Shown here: piece after piece, positions 1 through 6,107 of the stretch
Layout of the letters: every line of letters starts with the position of its first letter
Numbering within the stretch: position 1 is the first letter of the stretch
From: Promethearchaeota archaeon
Lineage (GTDB): Archaea; Asgardarchaeota; Lokiarchaeia; Sigynarchaeales; SOKP01
Direction of reading: 5' to 3'
Length of the DNA stretch: 6,486 nt
Assembly: GCA_014729315.1 (NCBI GenBank)
Contig: WJKD01000489.1
Span: 1-6,486, forward strand
Made by a program: the position numbers and the translations under genes
Notes under the pieces: generated by a model
Databases searched by the model: none
What the model saw: only the letters and a program-made list of their open reading frames with translations
What the model was told of the DNA's origin: nothing

Positions 1-56
1 GGATCTTGGTTCAATGTACCATCTCTATCAAAAAAGATTGCTTTACGAATAGGCAT
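1..56 (-). CDS. HAD-superfamily phosphatase, N-terminal fragment (cut by window edge)
   Basis: Reading the minus strand from an ATG at 54-56 gives MPIRKAIFFDRDGTLNQD before the window ends. A short hydrophobic strand (KAIFF) is followed at once by DRDGTLN. This is HAD motif I (DxDGT), in which the first Asp is the phosphorylated nucleophile and the second the general acid/base. The DRDGTLN form is common in histidinol-phosphatase and heptose-bisphosphatase type HADs and also occurs in other subfamilies, so the substrate cannot be named. The gene lies 45 bases downstream of the broken transporter on the same strand. It could have shared its transcript, although an oligo-T tract lies between them. 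No convincing Shine-Dalgarno is seen. All of the protein after residue 18 lies outside the window. Confidence 0.7.
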   Translation of the reverse strand, partial: MPIRKAIFFDRDGTLNQD

Positions 57-62
57 TAATCT

Positions 63-89
63 ATTAAAGTTAAAAAAATCATTAAAGTT
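63..89. repeat. short direct repeat flanking an oligo-A/T tract
   Basis: ATTAAAGTT occurs at 63-71 and again at 81-89, an 18-base period, with seven A (seven T on the minus strand) between the copies. It lies in the 45-base gap between the transporter remnant and the HAD gene. It may be chance in AT-rich DNA or a small regulatory site for the HAD gene. Confidence 0.35.
72..78 (-). terminator. oligo-T tract after the transporter remnant
   Basis: Seven consecutive T residues occur on the minus strand, 24 bases beyond the last stop of the transporter remnant and 16 bases before the HAD start. There is no GC-rich hairpin. Archaeal intrinsic termination often needs only a T-rich stretch, so this is a plausible weak terminator or simply AT-rich spacer. 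Confidence 0.3.
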
Positions 90-101
90 TAATTGCTCGC
101 G

Positions 102-974
102 TTAATAAAATAGAAAGATGAATATCGCAAGATAACCTATACCCATAAATAAATGAAATAGGGCAAAAATACCGCCGATTTTTAGGTGTTTTTTATAGTT
201 CATATCGTGAACAATAAATACAAAGAAAGCAATAAGGTTCCGATAAAACACTTTATTGCTAATATGATCTTCGATTATTACTAACTCGTGAGTATTTATA
301 TGTGAAGACATAAAAGGTTCTTAATTATATTGGCAATGAGGTAGTCATATTTGCCTCATACTTTTTCTTAATAGAAAATAATCAAGGAATAATAAAGTTA
401 AGATAGTTGTGATTACAAAATAAAGACCTAAATTGAGAACAAACCATGAGGCTCCCAAGTTAAACTCAGTCGCAATTAAAATACTTTGAGAAGAGCCAAA
501 AGGTGTCAGCGTTGATGCTAAATTCACGCAGATTGTCATCCCCAATAAAAAAGGGGTAGGATTTATATGCATTTTTTGACAGGTGTTAATAATCATAGGA
601 ACAAAAATTATAACAATAGACACATCCTCTACAAAGGCAGCTAATAATGTTGAGATCAGACAAATGGTCCAGAAAAGCTTTCTGGTGTTAGTGTGAAACT
701 TATTTGTAGTTCTTAGAGCGATTTCTTGGAAGATTTTCTTATCTTCTAAGATCTCAACAATGGTAAATAGAGCAATTATAAAAAACACTACTTCCCACTC
801 AATTGCGAGTATAAAATCTTGAGATAACACTTCATTAGGCATTAACAAAACGGTTGCTATAATAGCGGCAATCATCGCTGCCATACTATAAGTCAAAAAA
901 TCAGTTTCTTCGTTGAATAATGCAATCATTACAACTATAAAACACCCAACAACAAATTATTGTAGAAAAAGCAT
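102..974 (-). pseudogene. decayed CitM/ArsB/NhaD-type ion transporter
   Basis: Transmembrane permease of the ion-transporter (CitMHS/ArsB/NhaD, SLC13-like) group, not intact. One frame on the minus strand reads from ATG at 974 to a stop at 102-104. It is broken by in-frame stops at 957-959 (TAA), 345-347 (TGA) and 321-323 (TAA). The 194-codon open piece at 345-929 has about six hydrophobic segments. It shows family-like features: IEWEVVFFIIALF, then an AAFVEDVSIVIIFVP helix, then TLTPFGSSQSI, which matches the usual N-half signature loop. The last piece (102-311, 69 codons) resumes with VFYRNLIAFFVFI, the start of the second half. It then jumps to NYKKHLKIGGIFALFHL, which looks like the usual final helix. 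About 130-200 residues, including the second signature loop, therefore appear deleted in frame. Read-through is unlikely because two of the stops are TAA. A loose TATA-like sequence lies near 1000-1008. The original substrate cannot be told. Confidence 0.75.
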
Positions 975-1084
975 AACACGCCCTATTTATTGTTTCATCT
1001 TTTAATAGATATGTGGTTTACTAAATAATGAAGTTAAACTTATACATTTCACTTTTGAAATAAAAAATTTTTGGGGGAGTAATT

Positions 1085-1093
1085 AAAAAAAAA
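1085..1093 (-). terminator. T9 tract downstream of superoxide reductase
   Basis: The minus strand has nine T in a row 31 bases after the superoxide reductase stop, preceded by a shorter ATTTTTG tract near 1108-1114. No stem-loop accompanies it. This fits an archaeal oligo-T terminator and would separate superoxide reductase from the transporter remnant. Confidence 0.5.
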
Positions 1094-1123
1094 TGTAGAT
1101 TAAGGACAAAAATAATGGTAATC

Positions 1124-1519
1124 TTAGGTGTATTTCCATAAACCGTGGATATTACAATATTCTCGAGCCCAAACTCCGTCAGTATCAGCAACAACGAATG
1201 TAGCTTTTGGCTCGTCTCCAGGTTTGAGAAATTTTCTTTTATAACAATCGTTTTTACAAATCAATTCGACCCACATTATCCAATGTTCTTCTGTCATCGG
1301 ATGAGGTGTTCCCATTTCAACACCAACATCCACAGTCACTTTATTTCCGTCAATAGAGATATGAGGAACATGTTTTTCTCCTTTCCATTCGGCAGTTTGC
1401 GCTTCCATTAATTTCATAGGTTGTCCACAACAAATGGTTTCTGGAGCAGCGGGATTTAATATCTCAATAACCTTCCCGCAAACTTCACATTTATATATTT
1501 CTTTTCTTTCCATTTTCAT
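1124..1519 (-). CDS. dfx: desulfoferrodoxin (two-centre superoxide reductase)
   Basis: Cytoplasmic non-haem iron enzyme that reduces superoxide to hydrogen peroxide without making oxygen, a typical defence of anaerobes. At 131 residues it matches the two-domain class. The N-terminal desulforedoxin domain (about 7-37) has Cys11, Cys14, Cys30 and Cys31, the FeCys4 centre I. The C-terminal neelaredoxin domain (about 44-131) has the catalytic Glu48-Lys49 pair in EKH and the centre II ligands His50, His73, His79, Cys122 and His125, so nothing essential is missing. Two starts are possible: Met1 (1519) or Met3 (1513). A GTGGA stretch sits five bases before Met3 and could be its ribosome site. The ATPase/VWA operon ends 79 bases upstream on the same strand, so co-transcription is possible, although a candidate promoter lies in the gap. 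Electrons probably come from rubredoxin or a similar carrier, not seen here. Confidence 0.97.
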   Translation of the reverse strand: MKMERKEIYKCEVCGKVIEILNPAAPETICCGQPMKLMEAQTAEWKGEKHVPHISIDGNKVTVDVGVEMGTPHPMTEEHWIMWVELICKNDCYKRKFLKPGDEPKATFVVADTDGVWAREYCNIHGLWKYT

Positions 1520-1555
1520 CCACTTAAGTTTCGTTTTGTTAAGAATACTTAGATT

Positions 1556-1564
1556 ATTATTTAA
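1556..1564 (-). promoter_or_regulatory. TATA-like box for superoxide reductase
   Basis: TTAAATAAT on the minus strand lies 36 bases upstream of the Met1 codon, in the 79-base gap after the VWA gene. Archaeal transcription starts about 25 bases below the TATA box, which would give a leader of roughly 10-20 bases. The region is AT-rich, so this call rests on position as much as on sequence. Confidence 0.35.
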
Positions 1565-1598
1565 CGATTTTGATTTTAGATTAAAAGGTTTTTCCTAA

Positions 1599-3452
1599 TT
1601 AATCAAAATATTTTTTTACTTCTTTAATAACCAAATTGATTAAACTCTTCACATTTAAGATTGGGTAAAAGCTAACCCTAGATATTAGAGCTTTAAACTT
1701 TGATTTGGGAATCTCGGAAGAGCCAATAAAAAATCCAACGATTTTATGACCTCTTTCAGCTAAGCTTAATAAAGTTTTCTTAGTTGGAGACCAATTATAA
1801 ATCCCAAAATCAGTTATAATTAATACCAACATATTTCTTTCTGCTTTTTCACATTGTTGTTGGATAGATTTGGTTGGTAAGATTGTTCCACTTCCTTGAT
1901 AATGCAGAAGGACTTTTTCAGCTTCTAGATAATCCGTTGTCCATGGACATATTTCTGCCATACCTGAAAAATTGATGATGCTGAATTTAACTCCTTTTTT
2001 CGCTGCAAAATGAAGCGCAGCGAACGATGCTACTAGGGCTGTATGATAGGCTCCTTTTGCTCGTTCACTTTTTCTGGTATAGTGCCATTCCATTGAACCA
2101 GACGAATCCAGAACGATCAATAAATCTGGAATTCTCTGCTCTTCGTAATGTCCTGCTCCCTCTCGAAAAGTCCATTTCCTCGTCGTTATATTGGGAACAA
2201 GAATCGGACTGCTTAAAAGCGATTGAACCACATCGAGTTCTTCTAATGGATCACCGATTCTCCATACGTGAGGTGATAAAGGAACTTCTCCACCTGGTTT
2301 TTTCTGAAATATCTTTATTTCAATTAAATTCTTTGCCAAACCACGATACCAAGTTGCAAGTTGTGCTCCATCCTTCAACAATCCCGCTTGAATCGCGGGA
2401 GAACCAAATTCAGAGTAGGGTACTCCGAGAGCAAACTCTTCTGCTTTTTGGCGCATTTCATCGTCGTTATCTTTTTTCAATTTATCTGAATTTTTATTCT
2501 CAAGAGGATTATCCATGAGTTCCAAAACATCGTTGGGCACCTCAATCTGTCCTCCCTTATCTGAGGAGGATCTTTTGGATTTATTCTTATCGCACATAGC
2601 ACCAGATCCAATCAAGCTAAAACTATCTTCAATGGGTTTTTTTAATATCTTAGCGATGTTTTCTACTTTATTTTCCCATGTTATCTCGTCTTCAAAATTC
2701 TTTGATATTATTCTCTTTATTTTCTGTGCGACCGATTCAGCGGAGGACATGGATTCATAAATCTTGATTTTTTTTAAATCCTCTTCAGAAAGTATCCTTT
2801 CATCCATAATTTCAGAGTTTGGCGTATCTCTTTTCGAATATTGTATAGAATCCTTAGTTTTCTGAATACTTTGTAATAAATGTTCTTCAATCAAATTTAC
2901 ATTCCAGAGCTCTTCATAGGTTTTAAATAACATTTTAGCGAATCCGCTCAATTTTCCAGCCTTATTCTGTGTGATAAGATGATTATAGGTTTTTCTTAAT
3001 TCCCATTTCATAAGATCTGAGTATTTCTCGAAGAGTACCGTGTCAATCACTAAATCTGAGAAGACGTTAACGACGATGGAGGCAAAATTACGATTAACAT
3101 GCTTCATAGCTGCTCTTAGCAATTTAGCGTTGATAATGCCATCGTAAGGAATTATCTGATAATGTGAAATCTCGTGAAGGCTTATAACGTAAAAGTAATT
3201 GATAATTTCGTTTTTATCCTTCAAAAGGGGGACATTCGCGAGATTCATAGTTATTTGCCATCTATTTTCGGGGTCAATATAAAATCCTTCCTTTCGCGAA
3301 TAATCAAACACAAAATTAGGCTCGTTTAATGGAGGAAAATAGTATTCTGAAAGAGCCCTCTCCCACGCTATCTTAGCATACTTTTTTAATTTCTCTTCTT
3401 GCTCTACGAGGATTTGACTGTTTTTCTTTTTTTCCGATTTTGTTTTTATCAT
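1599..3452 (-). CDS. HExxH metallopeptidase-like / VWA-domain protein, MoxR partner
   Basis: 617-residue soluble protein with no signal peptide or membrane segment. Residues about 20-200 form a helical domain with LHEISHYQ. His93-Glu94-xx-His97 is the zinc-protease signature. It is followed by NVFSDLVID (Asn129, Asp133, Asp137), resembling the NxxxD motif of COG3864/DUF2201-type predicted metallopeptidases, where an acidic residue may be the third ligand. Residues about 285-340 are a charged Lys/Asp/Ser-rich linker. Residues about 440-617 are a VWA domain with a full MIDAS: Asp449-x-Ser451-x-Ser453, Thr523 and Asp548, so it should bind a divalent metal and a protein ligand. The gene starts 11 bases after the AAA+ ATPase stop, which strongly suggests co-transcription and a MoxR-VWA complex. 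No clear Shine-Dalgarno precedes the ATG. What is seen: the motifs and the spacing. What is known: VWA proteins are standard MoxR partners. What is inferred: peptidase activity, which is unproven, because the zinc site could be structural or degenerate. Substrate unknown. Confidence 0.88.
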   Translation of the reverse strand: MIKTKSEKKKNSQILVEQEEKLKKYAKIAWERALSEYYFPPLNEPNFVFDYSRKEGFYIDPENRWQITMNLANVPLLKDKNEIINYFYVISLHEISHYQIIPYDGIINAKLLRAAMKHVNRNFASIVVNVFSDLVIDTVLFEKYSDLMKWELRKTYNHLITQNKAGKLSGFAKMLFKTYEELWNVNLIEEHLLQSIQKTKDSIQYSKRDTPNSEIMDERILSEEDLKKIKIYESMSSAESVAQKIKRIISKNFEDEITWENKVENIAKILKKPIEDSFSLIGSGAMCDKNKSKRSSSDKGGQIEVPNDVLELMDNPLENKNSDKLKKDNDDEMRQKAEEFALGVPYSEFGSPAIQAGLLKDGAQLATWYRGLAKNLIEIKIFQKKPGGEVPLSPHVWRIGDPLEELDVVQSLLSSPILVPNITTRKWTFREGAGHYEEQRIPDLLIVLDSSGSMEWHYTRKSERAKGAYHTALVASFAALHFAAKKGVKFSIINFSGMAEICPWTTDYLEAEKVLLHYQGSGTILPTKSIQQQCEKAERNMLVLIITDFGIYNWSPTKKTLLSLAERGHKIVGFFIGSSEIPKSKFKALISRVSFYPILNVKSLINLVIKEVKKYFD

Positions 3453-3463
3453 GATATATTGTT

Positions 3464-5191
3464 TTAAATTTCTTTTTCAATGTATTCAATATTATCTAAT
3501 ATAGTGCGCAATTTTAGTGCGTCTGAGCCTCCTGAAACTTGTATATTTACCAGAGAATCATCTTCTGTACCTGTCACATTTATCTCCAATAAAATATCCT
3601 CTGTCCGGATTTGTTTAGTTTGTCTTTGAGTAAAAGTATCCTTTAGAATTTTATCTAAATTAGGAAATTCAGTGGCTATATCTGCCCACACTTCTTTCCA
3701 ATAGATATATTTAAACACATAATCGGTTACGGTTTGTTTATACAACTCTAAATTACACCAATTTATTAAATCCGCCCTGTTAGGAAATTCCATATCGGTG
3801 ATAAGCTTGTCTCTTATTTCAGCAAGCGTTGATATATCACCATTCTTACTAGCGTCTTTAATTTTTTGGGCTAAGTTTGTATACTCTTTATTCTTAATCG
3901 AATTAACAAAGGGAATTAAATCAAACTTCACGATTAGATCGTTCTTCTGGTATTTTCTGAGCTCGGTCAAGTCATTTTTTTCTTGAGCTCCATTTCTAAA
4001 CTTTTCTACAATTTCGTAACATTTTTCGCGAGTTCTGAAGCGTTTCAACACCAAATCCAATAACCTTTTCGTAAATTCGTATTTATTTCCCCAATAAGGT
4101 GATTTTTCGAGCTCTCTAGGGGAATATTTCGTTCTATGAGATATCACATATGGGGCAATCGTGTTGACAATGTTCACATCAATTGCTTTTAAACGAAGTA
4201 ACCATGCAAGGGCTTTAGAATACCGCAATAAATCCTTTGCTACTCTAACACTAAGAATGGAATCAATCTTATTACAAACATTTTGGGTTGTGTTAAAATG
4301 ACAACCAGAACATAGCCCAGAGCTTGGTATTAAATCCTCAGTATTGCCTTTATCAATTCTCGCACACAAAGTAAACTCTCGTACTATTGCGTGAATATAA
4401 TTATCAACCTCGTTAATAGAATTTATTTTATTCACATAATACCATATCTCCATCAATTCATCTATCGTTAGCACTTGTGGAACTTGTATGAGTTCATCGA
4501 ATCCAGAGTATTTTTCGTCCTTGCCTTTGAGGATTAGGTTTAAATCTTGACTTGCTGGCATTGAGATTGGTATTGAAATTCCGTATCTATCGAGAAACGG
4601 TTGCGAGAGTTCAAATGTTCCGACATCTTGAGGATTAATGGTGGCAAATAAGCAGAATTTGTTAATAGTTGTGATGGAATCGTAATATTTGACTGTGCCT
4701 TCGGCTAAAAGGGACAGTAAAATATCTTGTGCGTATGGAGTTAACCGATTAACCTCGTCAATTATCTTCCAAAAGTTTTTTATGAAGTTTCGCCATACTA
4801 CCTCTTCCTCTCCCGTTTTCATGAGTTTTCCGAGCTTTAACGTACCAACCAGCTTTTCCTCAGTGAGTTGAGGATGTCCTCTGATAATAGAGCTCTCAAT
4901 TTCATCCAAACTACTTGCGGTAAACATGCGACCCAATAATTTGACGAGCGTAGTTTTGCCACCACCGTGACCACCAACAAGTAACATCGCTGAATTGGGC
5001 ACAAGAGCGTTTAAAATGCACACTGTAAGAATTTCAGGCAACTTTTTAGTAATTATTGTTTCTTTTCTATCATCGTAATATTTGATCTCCAGACTTCCAG
5101 AATGGACAAAAAGTTGATTTGCTTGGATTAAATTGATGATTTTCCAGACTTTTTCTCTCAGAGTATTCTCTTCGGCTAATTTCGTCGACAT
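3464..5191 (-). CDS. MoxR-family AAA+ ATPase with four-cysteine insertion
   Basis: 575-residue AAA+ ATPase, expected to form a ring that uses ATP to remodel proteins with its VWA partner encoded just downstream. Walker A is GGHGGGKT (73-80) with Lys79. Walker B is IIDEVNR (Asp145, Glu146). Sensor 1 is Asn186 in FATINP. The arginine finger is probably Arg202 in PFLDRYG. Sensor 2 is Arg316 in SVRVAKD, followed by the MoxR-like ISHR at 350-353. Between the core and the lid is an insertion with Cys276, Cys294, Cys297 and Cys306 (C-x17-C-x2-C-x8-C), able to bind zinc or an Fe-S cluster. This is not a general MoxR feature. Residues about 365-525 are helical and charged; about 528-575 look beta-rich. 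I cannot assign these, though they sit where RavA carries its extra domains. The start is fixed by an in-frame TGA at 5201-5203. No Shine-Dalgarno is seen. Usual MoxR proteins are about 300-350 residues, so this one is long. Confidence 0.9.
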   Translation of the reverse strand: MSTKLAEENTLREKVWKIINLIQANQLFVHSGSLEIKYYDDRKETIITKKLPEILTVCILNALVPNSAMLLVGGHGGGKTTLVKLLGRMFTASSLDEIESSIIRGHPQLTEEKLVGTLKLGKLMKTGEEEVVWRNFIKNFWKIIDEVNRLTPYAQDILLSLLAEGTVKYYDSITTINKFCLFATINPQDVGTFELSQPFLDRYGISIPISMPASQDLNLILKGKDEKYSGFDELIQVPQVLTIDELMEIWYYVNKINSINEVDNYIHAIVREFTLCARIDKGNTEDLIPSSGLCSGCHFNTTQNVCNKIDSILSVRVAKDLLRYSKALAWLLRLKAIDVNIVNTIAPYVISHRTKYSPRELEKSPYWGNKYEFTKRLLDLVLKRFRTREKCYEIVEKFRNGAQEKNDLTELRKYQKNDLIVKFDLIPFVNSIKNKEYTNLAQKIKDASKNGDISTLAEIRDKLITDMEFPNRADLINWCNLELYKQTVTDYVFKYIYWKEVWADIATEFPNLDKILKDTFTQRQTKQIRTEDILLEINVTGTEDDSLVNIQVSGGSDALKLRTILDNIEYIEKEI

Positions 5192-5236
5192 TTGGTCAAA
5201 TCACTACATTTTCTATTACAATAAAAGAAGATTGAG

Positions 5237-5245
5237 CATATATTT
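5237..5245 (-). promoter_or_regulatory. TATA box for ATPase/VWA operon
   Basis: AAATATATG on the minus strand, preceded by the purine-rich AAAAAG where a TFB-recognition element would lie, is about 45-50 bases upstream of the ATPase ATG. A start site about 25 bases downstream would give a leader of about 20-25 bases. This is the best TATA-like match upstream of the operon. Confidence 0.45.
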
Positions 5246-5596
5246 CTTTTTGTTCAAGTATAGGTTTAATCCTTAATTTTTCGAATAAAATAATTTCTTA
5301 TACTATTAATATCAAGGTAGTCTTTCAATTTTTTATTTTTTTGGATTCTTTACTCCTTTTTATAGAAATTTAGATGTTTAGACTAACTTCTTATTCTAAT
5401 TCTCCGTTTCACCAATACGGGTAAGATTTAGGGCTGAATTCTTGATTTTTTTGTTCTTGATAACTTTAATTATACTCGAAAGGTCAATATTACCCCTAAT
5501 ATTTTTATTAATACTATTTGTTTGATTCACGTAATCTTAAAGAGATATGATAAACTTCTCTAAAGAAATTATTTAATTTATCATTACCAGTCTATT

Positions 5597-5630
5597 TCAC
5601 TCTGTGTGGCGATAAGGGGAGTGATATCGC
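5597..5630. repeat. two interleaved inverted repeats (mutually exclusive hairpins)
   Basis: TCACTC (5597-5602) is the exact complement of GAGTGA (5619-5624). GCGATA (5609-5614) is the exact complement of TATCGC (5625-5630). The arms interleave, and the two 3' arms abut with no base between them. In RNA the stems would compete, or form a strained pseudoknot; in DNA they could be overlapping protein sites. The block is noticeably richer in G+C than its surroundings. Function unknown. Confidence 0.45.
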
Positions 5631-5715
5631 ATTCCTACTAATTTAGAAAGTAATTATCAAAAACTTGAGAAAAATATAGAAAAACTAAATTGGTCATAAA
5701 AAATAAATTTACTAA

Positions 5716-5731
5716 ATTCTATTATTAGAAT
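5716..5731. promoter_or_regulatory. perfect palindrome, probable operator of the antitoxin gene
   Basis: ATTCTA (5716-5721) and TAGAAT (5726-5731) are exact inverted arms around TTAT, ending eight bases before the antitoxin ATG. RHH antitoxins commonly repress their own promoters by binding such short symmetric sites. Candidate TATA-like sequences lie at about 5672-5680 (AAATATAGA) and 5698-5707, so the palindrome would cover the start-site or early leader region. Binding by this protein is inference. Confidence 0.45.
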
Positions 5732-5739
5732 GGTAAAAG

Positions 5740-5982
5740 ATGACTGAATTAAAAATTAATATTCCAGATGATTTAGAGAAAAAAATGAAAGAACACCCCG
5801 AAATCAATTGGACTTCTATTGCGAGAAAAGCTATTGAAAAATATCTAAAGAATTTAGATTTACACGAAGAACCCATAACTAATAAAGAGTTAGAAGAACT
5901 TACGGAACACTCTTTAAGAGAATTCTTAGAACGTGAACCAGATATTTATACTGATCAAGATTTAGTCAAGCGATGTCAATGA
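5740..5982 (+). CDS. VapB-like ribbon-helix-helix antitoxin
   Basis: 80-residue DNA-binding protein of the archaeal RHH (CopG/VapB-like) type. TELKINIP at residues 2-9 is the beta-strand that pairs in the dimer and contacts the DNA major groove. DDLEKKMKEH (10-19) is the first helix, PEINW (20-24) the turn and TSIARKAIEKYLKNL (25-39) the second helix. This is the usual order, in which a ...VNW..IAR.AI..YL pattern is typical. Residues 41-80 are an acidic helical tail that in relatives wraps the toxin. The ATG is preceded by a weak GGTAAAAG ribosome site and by a perfect palindrome, consistent with self-repression. It is the only plus-strand gene in the window. The expected toxin gene (PIN/VapC of about 130 codons, or RelE-like) is absent downstream; only a 25-codon ORF follows. 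It may be an orphan antitoxin, or a regulator with no toxin. Confidence 0.85.
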   Translation: MTELKINIPDDLEKKMKEHPEINWTSIARKAIEKYLKNLDLHEEPITNKELEELTEHSLREFLEREPDIYTDQDLVKRCQ

Positions 5983-6050
5983 AAGGGAAAATGGGTTCAC
6001 CTGAGCAAGATATTAAATTTTTAATAGAATTTTTAAAAAAGGTAAAATAA
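5973..6050 (+). CDS. 25-residue ORF overlapping the antitoxin stop; uncertain
   Basis: ATG at 5973 overlaps the end of the antitoxin gene by ten bases and reads 25 codons to TAA at 6048-6050. The product is small and basic, ending in DIKFLIEFLKKVK, which would make a short amphipathic helix. The overlapping start is the arrangement expected of a toxin gene after its antitoxin, but no PIN or RelE motif is present. It could be a toxin remnant, a real microprotein, or chance. I do not recognise it. Confidence 0.25.
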   Translation: MSMKGKMGSPEQDIKFLIEFLKKVK

Positions 6051-6107
6051 ATGACCTTTAAATCTAGCTTATTTTAATATTATAAATAAATTTGGAAGAA
6101 AAATTTA

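Larger units (their letters stand above)
5192..5739. other. 548-base gene-free region between divergent transcripts
   Basis: No convincing gene is seen on either strand. It holds the promoter region of the minus-strand ATPase operon at its left end and the control region of the plus-strand antitoxin at its right end. The middle is AT-rich with T/A runs and a small direct repeat (TTCTTGAT at 5439-5446 and 5454-5461). A less AT-rich block at 5597-5630 has two overlapping inverted repeats, listed separately. I see no tRNA-like T-loop, no rRNA and no CRISPR repeats. For a compact archaeal genome this is long, so a small RNA or the remains of a lost gene are possible. Confidence 0.6.

Noticed and set aside
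345..347. TGA in the transporter read as selenocysteine or by read-through
   Set aside because: Two TAA stops (321-323 and 957-959) interrupt the same frame and the protein also lacks its second half, so decay explains the data better.
1145..1411. 88-codon plus-strand ORF
   Set aside because: Antisense shadow of the superoxide reductase gene, which has every expected metal ligand.
2382..2400. GC-rich hairpin TCCCGC/GCGGGA with a seven-base loop
   Set aside because: It falls inside well-supported coding sequence of the VWA gene. A single six-base stem needs no special explanation.
2027..2518. 163-codon plus-strand ORF
   Set aside because: It lies wholly antisense to the VWA/metallopeptidase gene, whose motifs and length are clear. 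Its own translation shows no domain.
5396..5530. 44-codon minus-strand ORF from GTG in the long intergenic region
   Set aside because: Its lysine/asparagine/isoleucine-rich translation looks mildly protein-like, but there is no ribosome site, no recognisable domain, and its length is expected by chance. It could be a relic of a lost gene.
5192..5739. tRNA, CRISPR array or insertion sequence in the long gap
   Set aside because: No GTTCGAATC-like T-loop, no regularly spaced repeats, and no terminal inverted repeats or transposase motif were found by eye.
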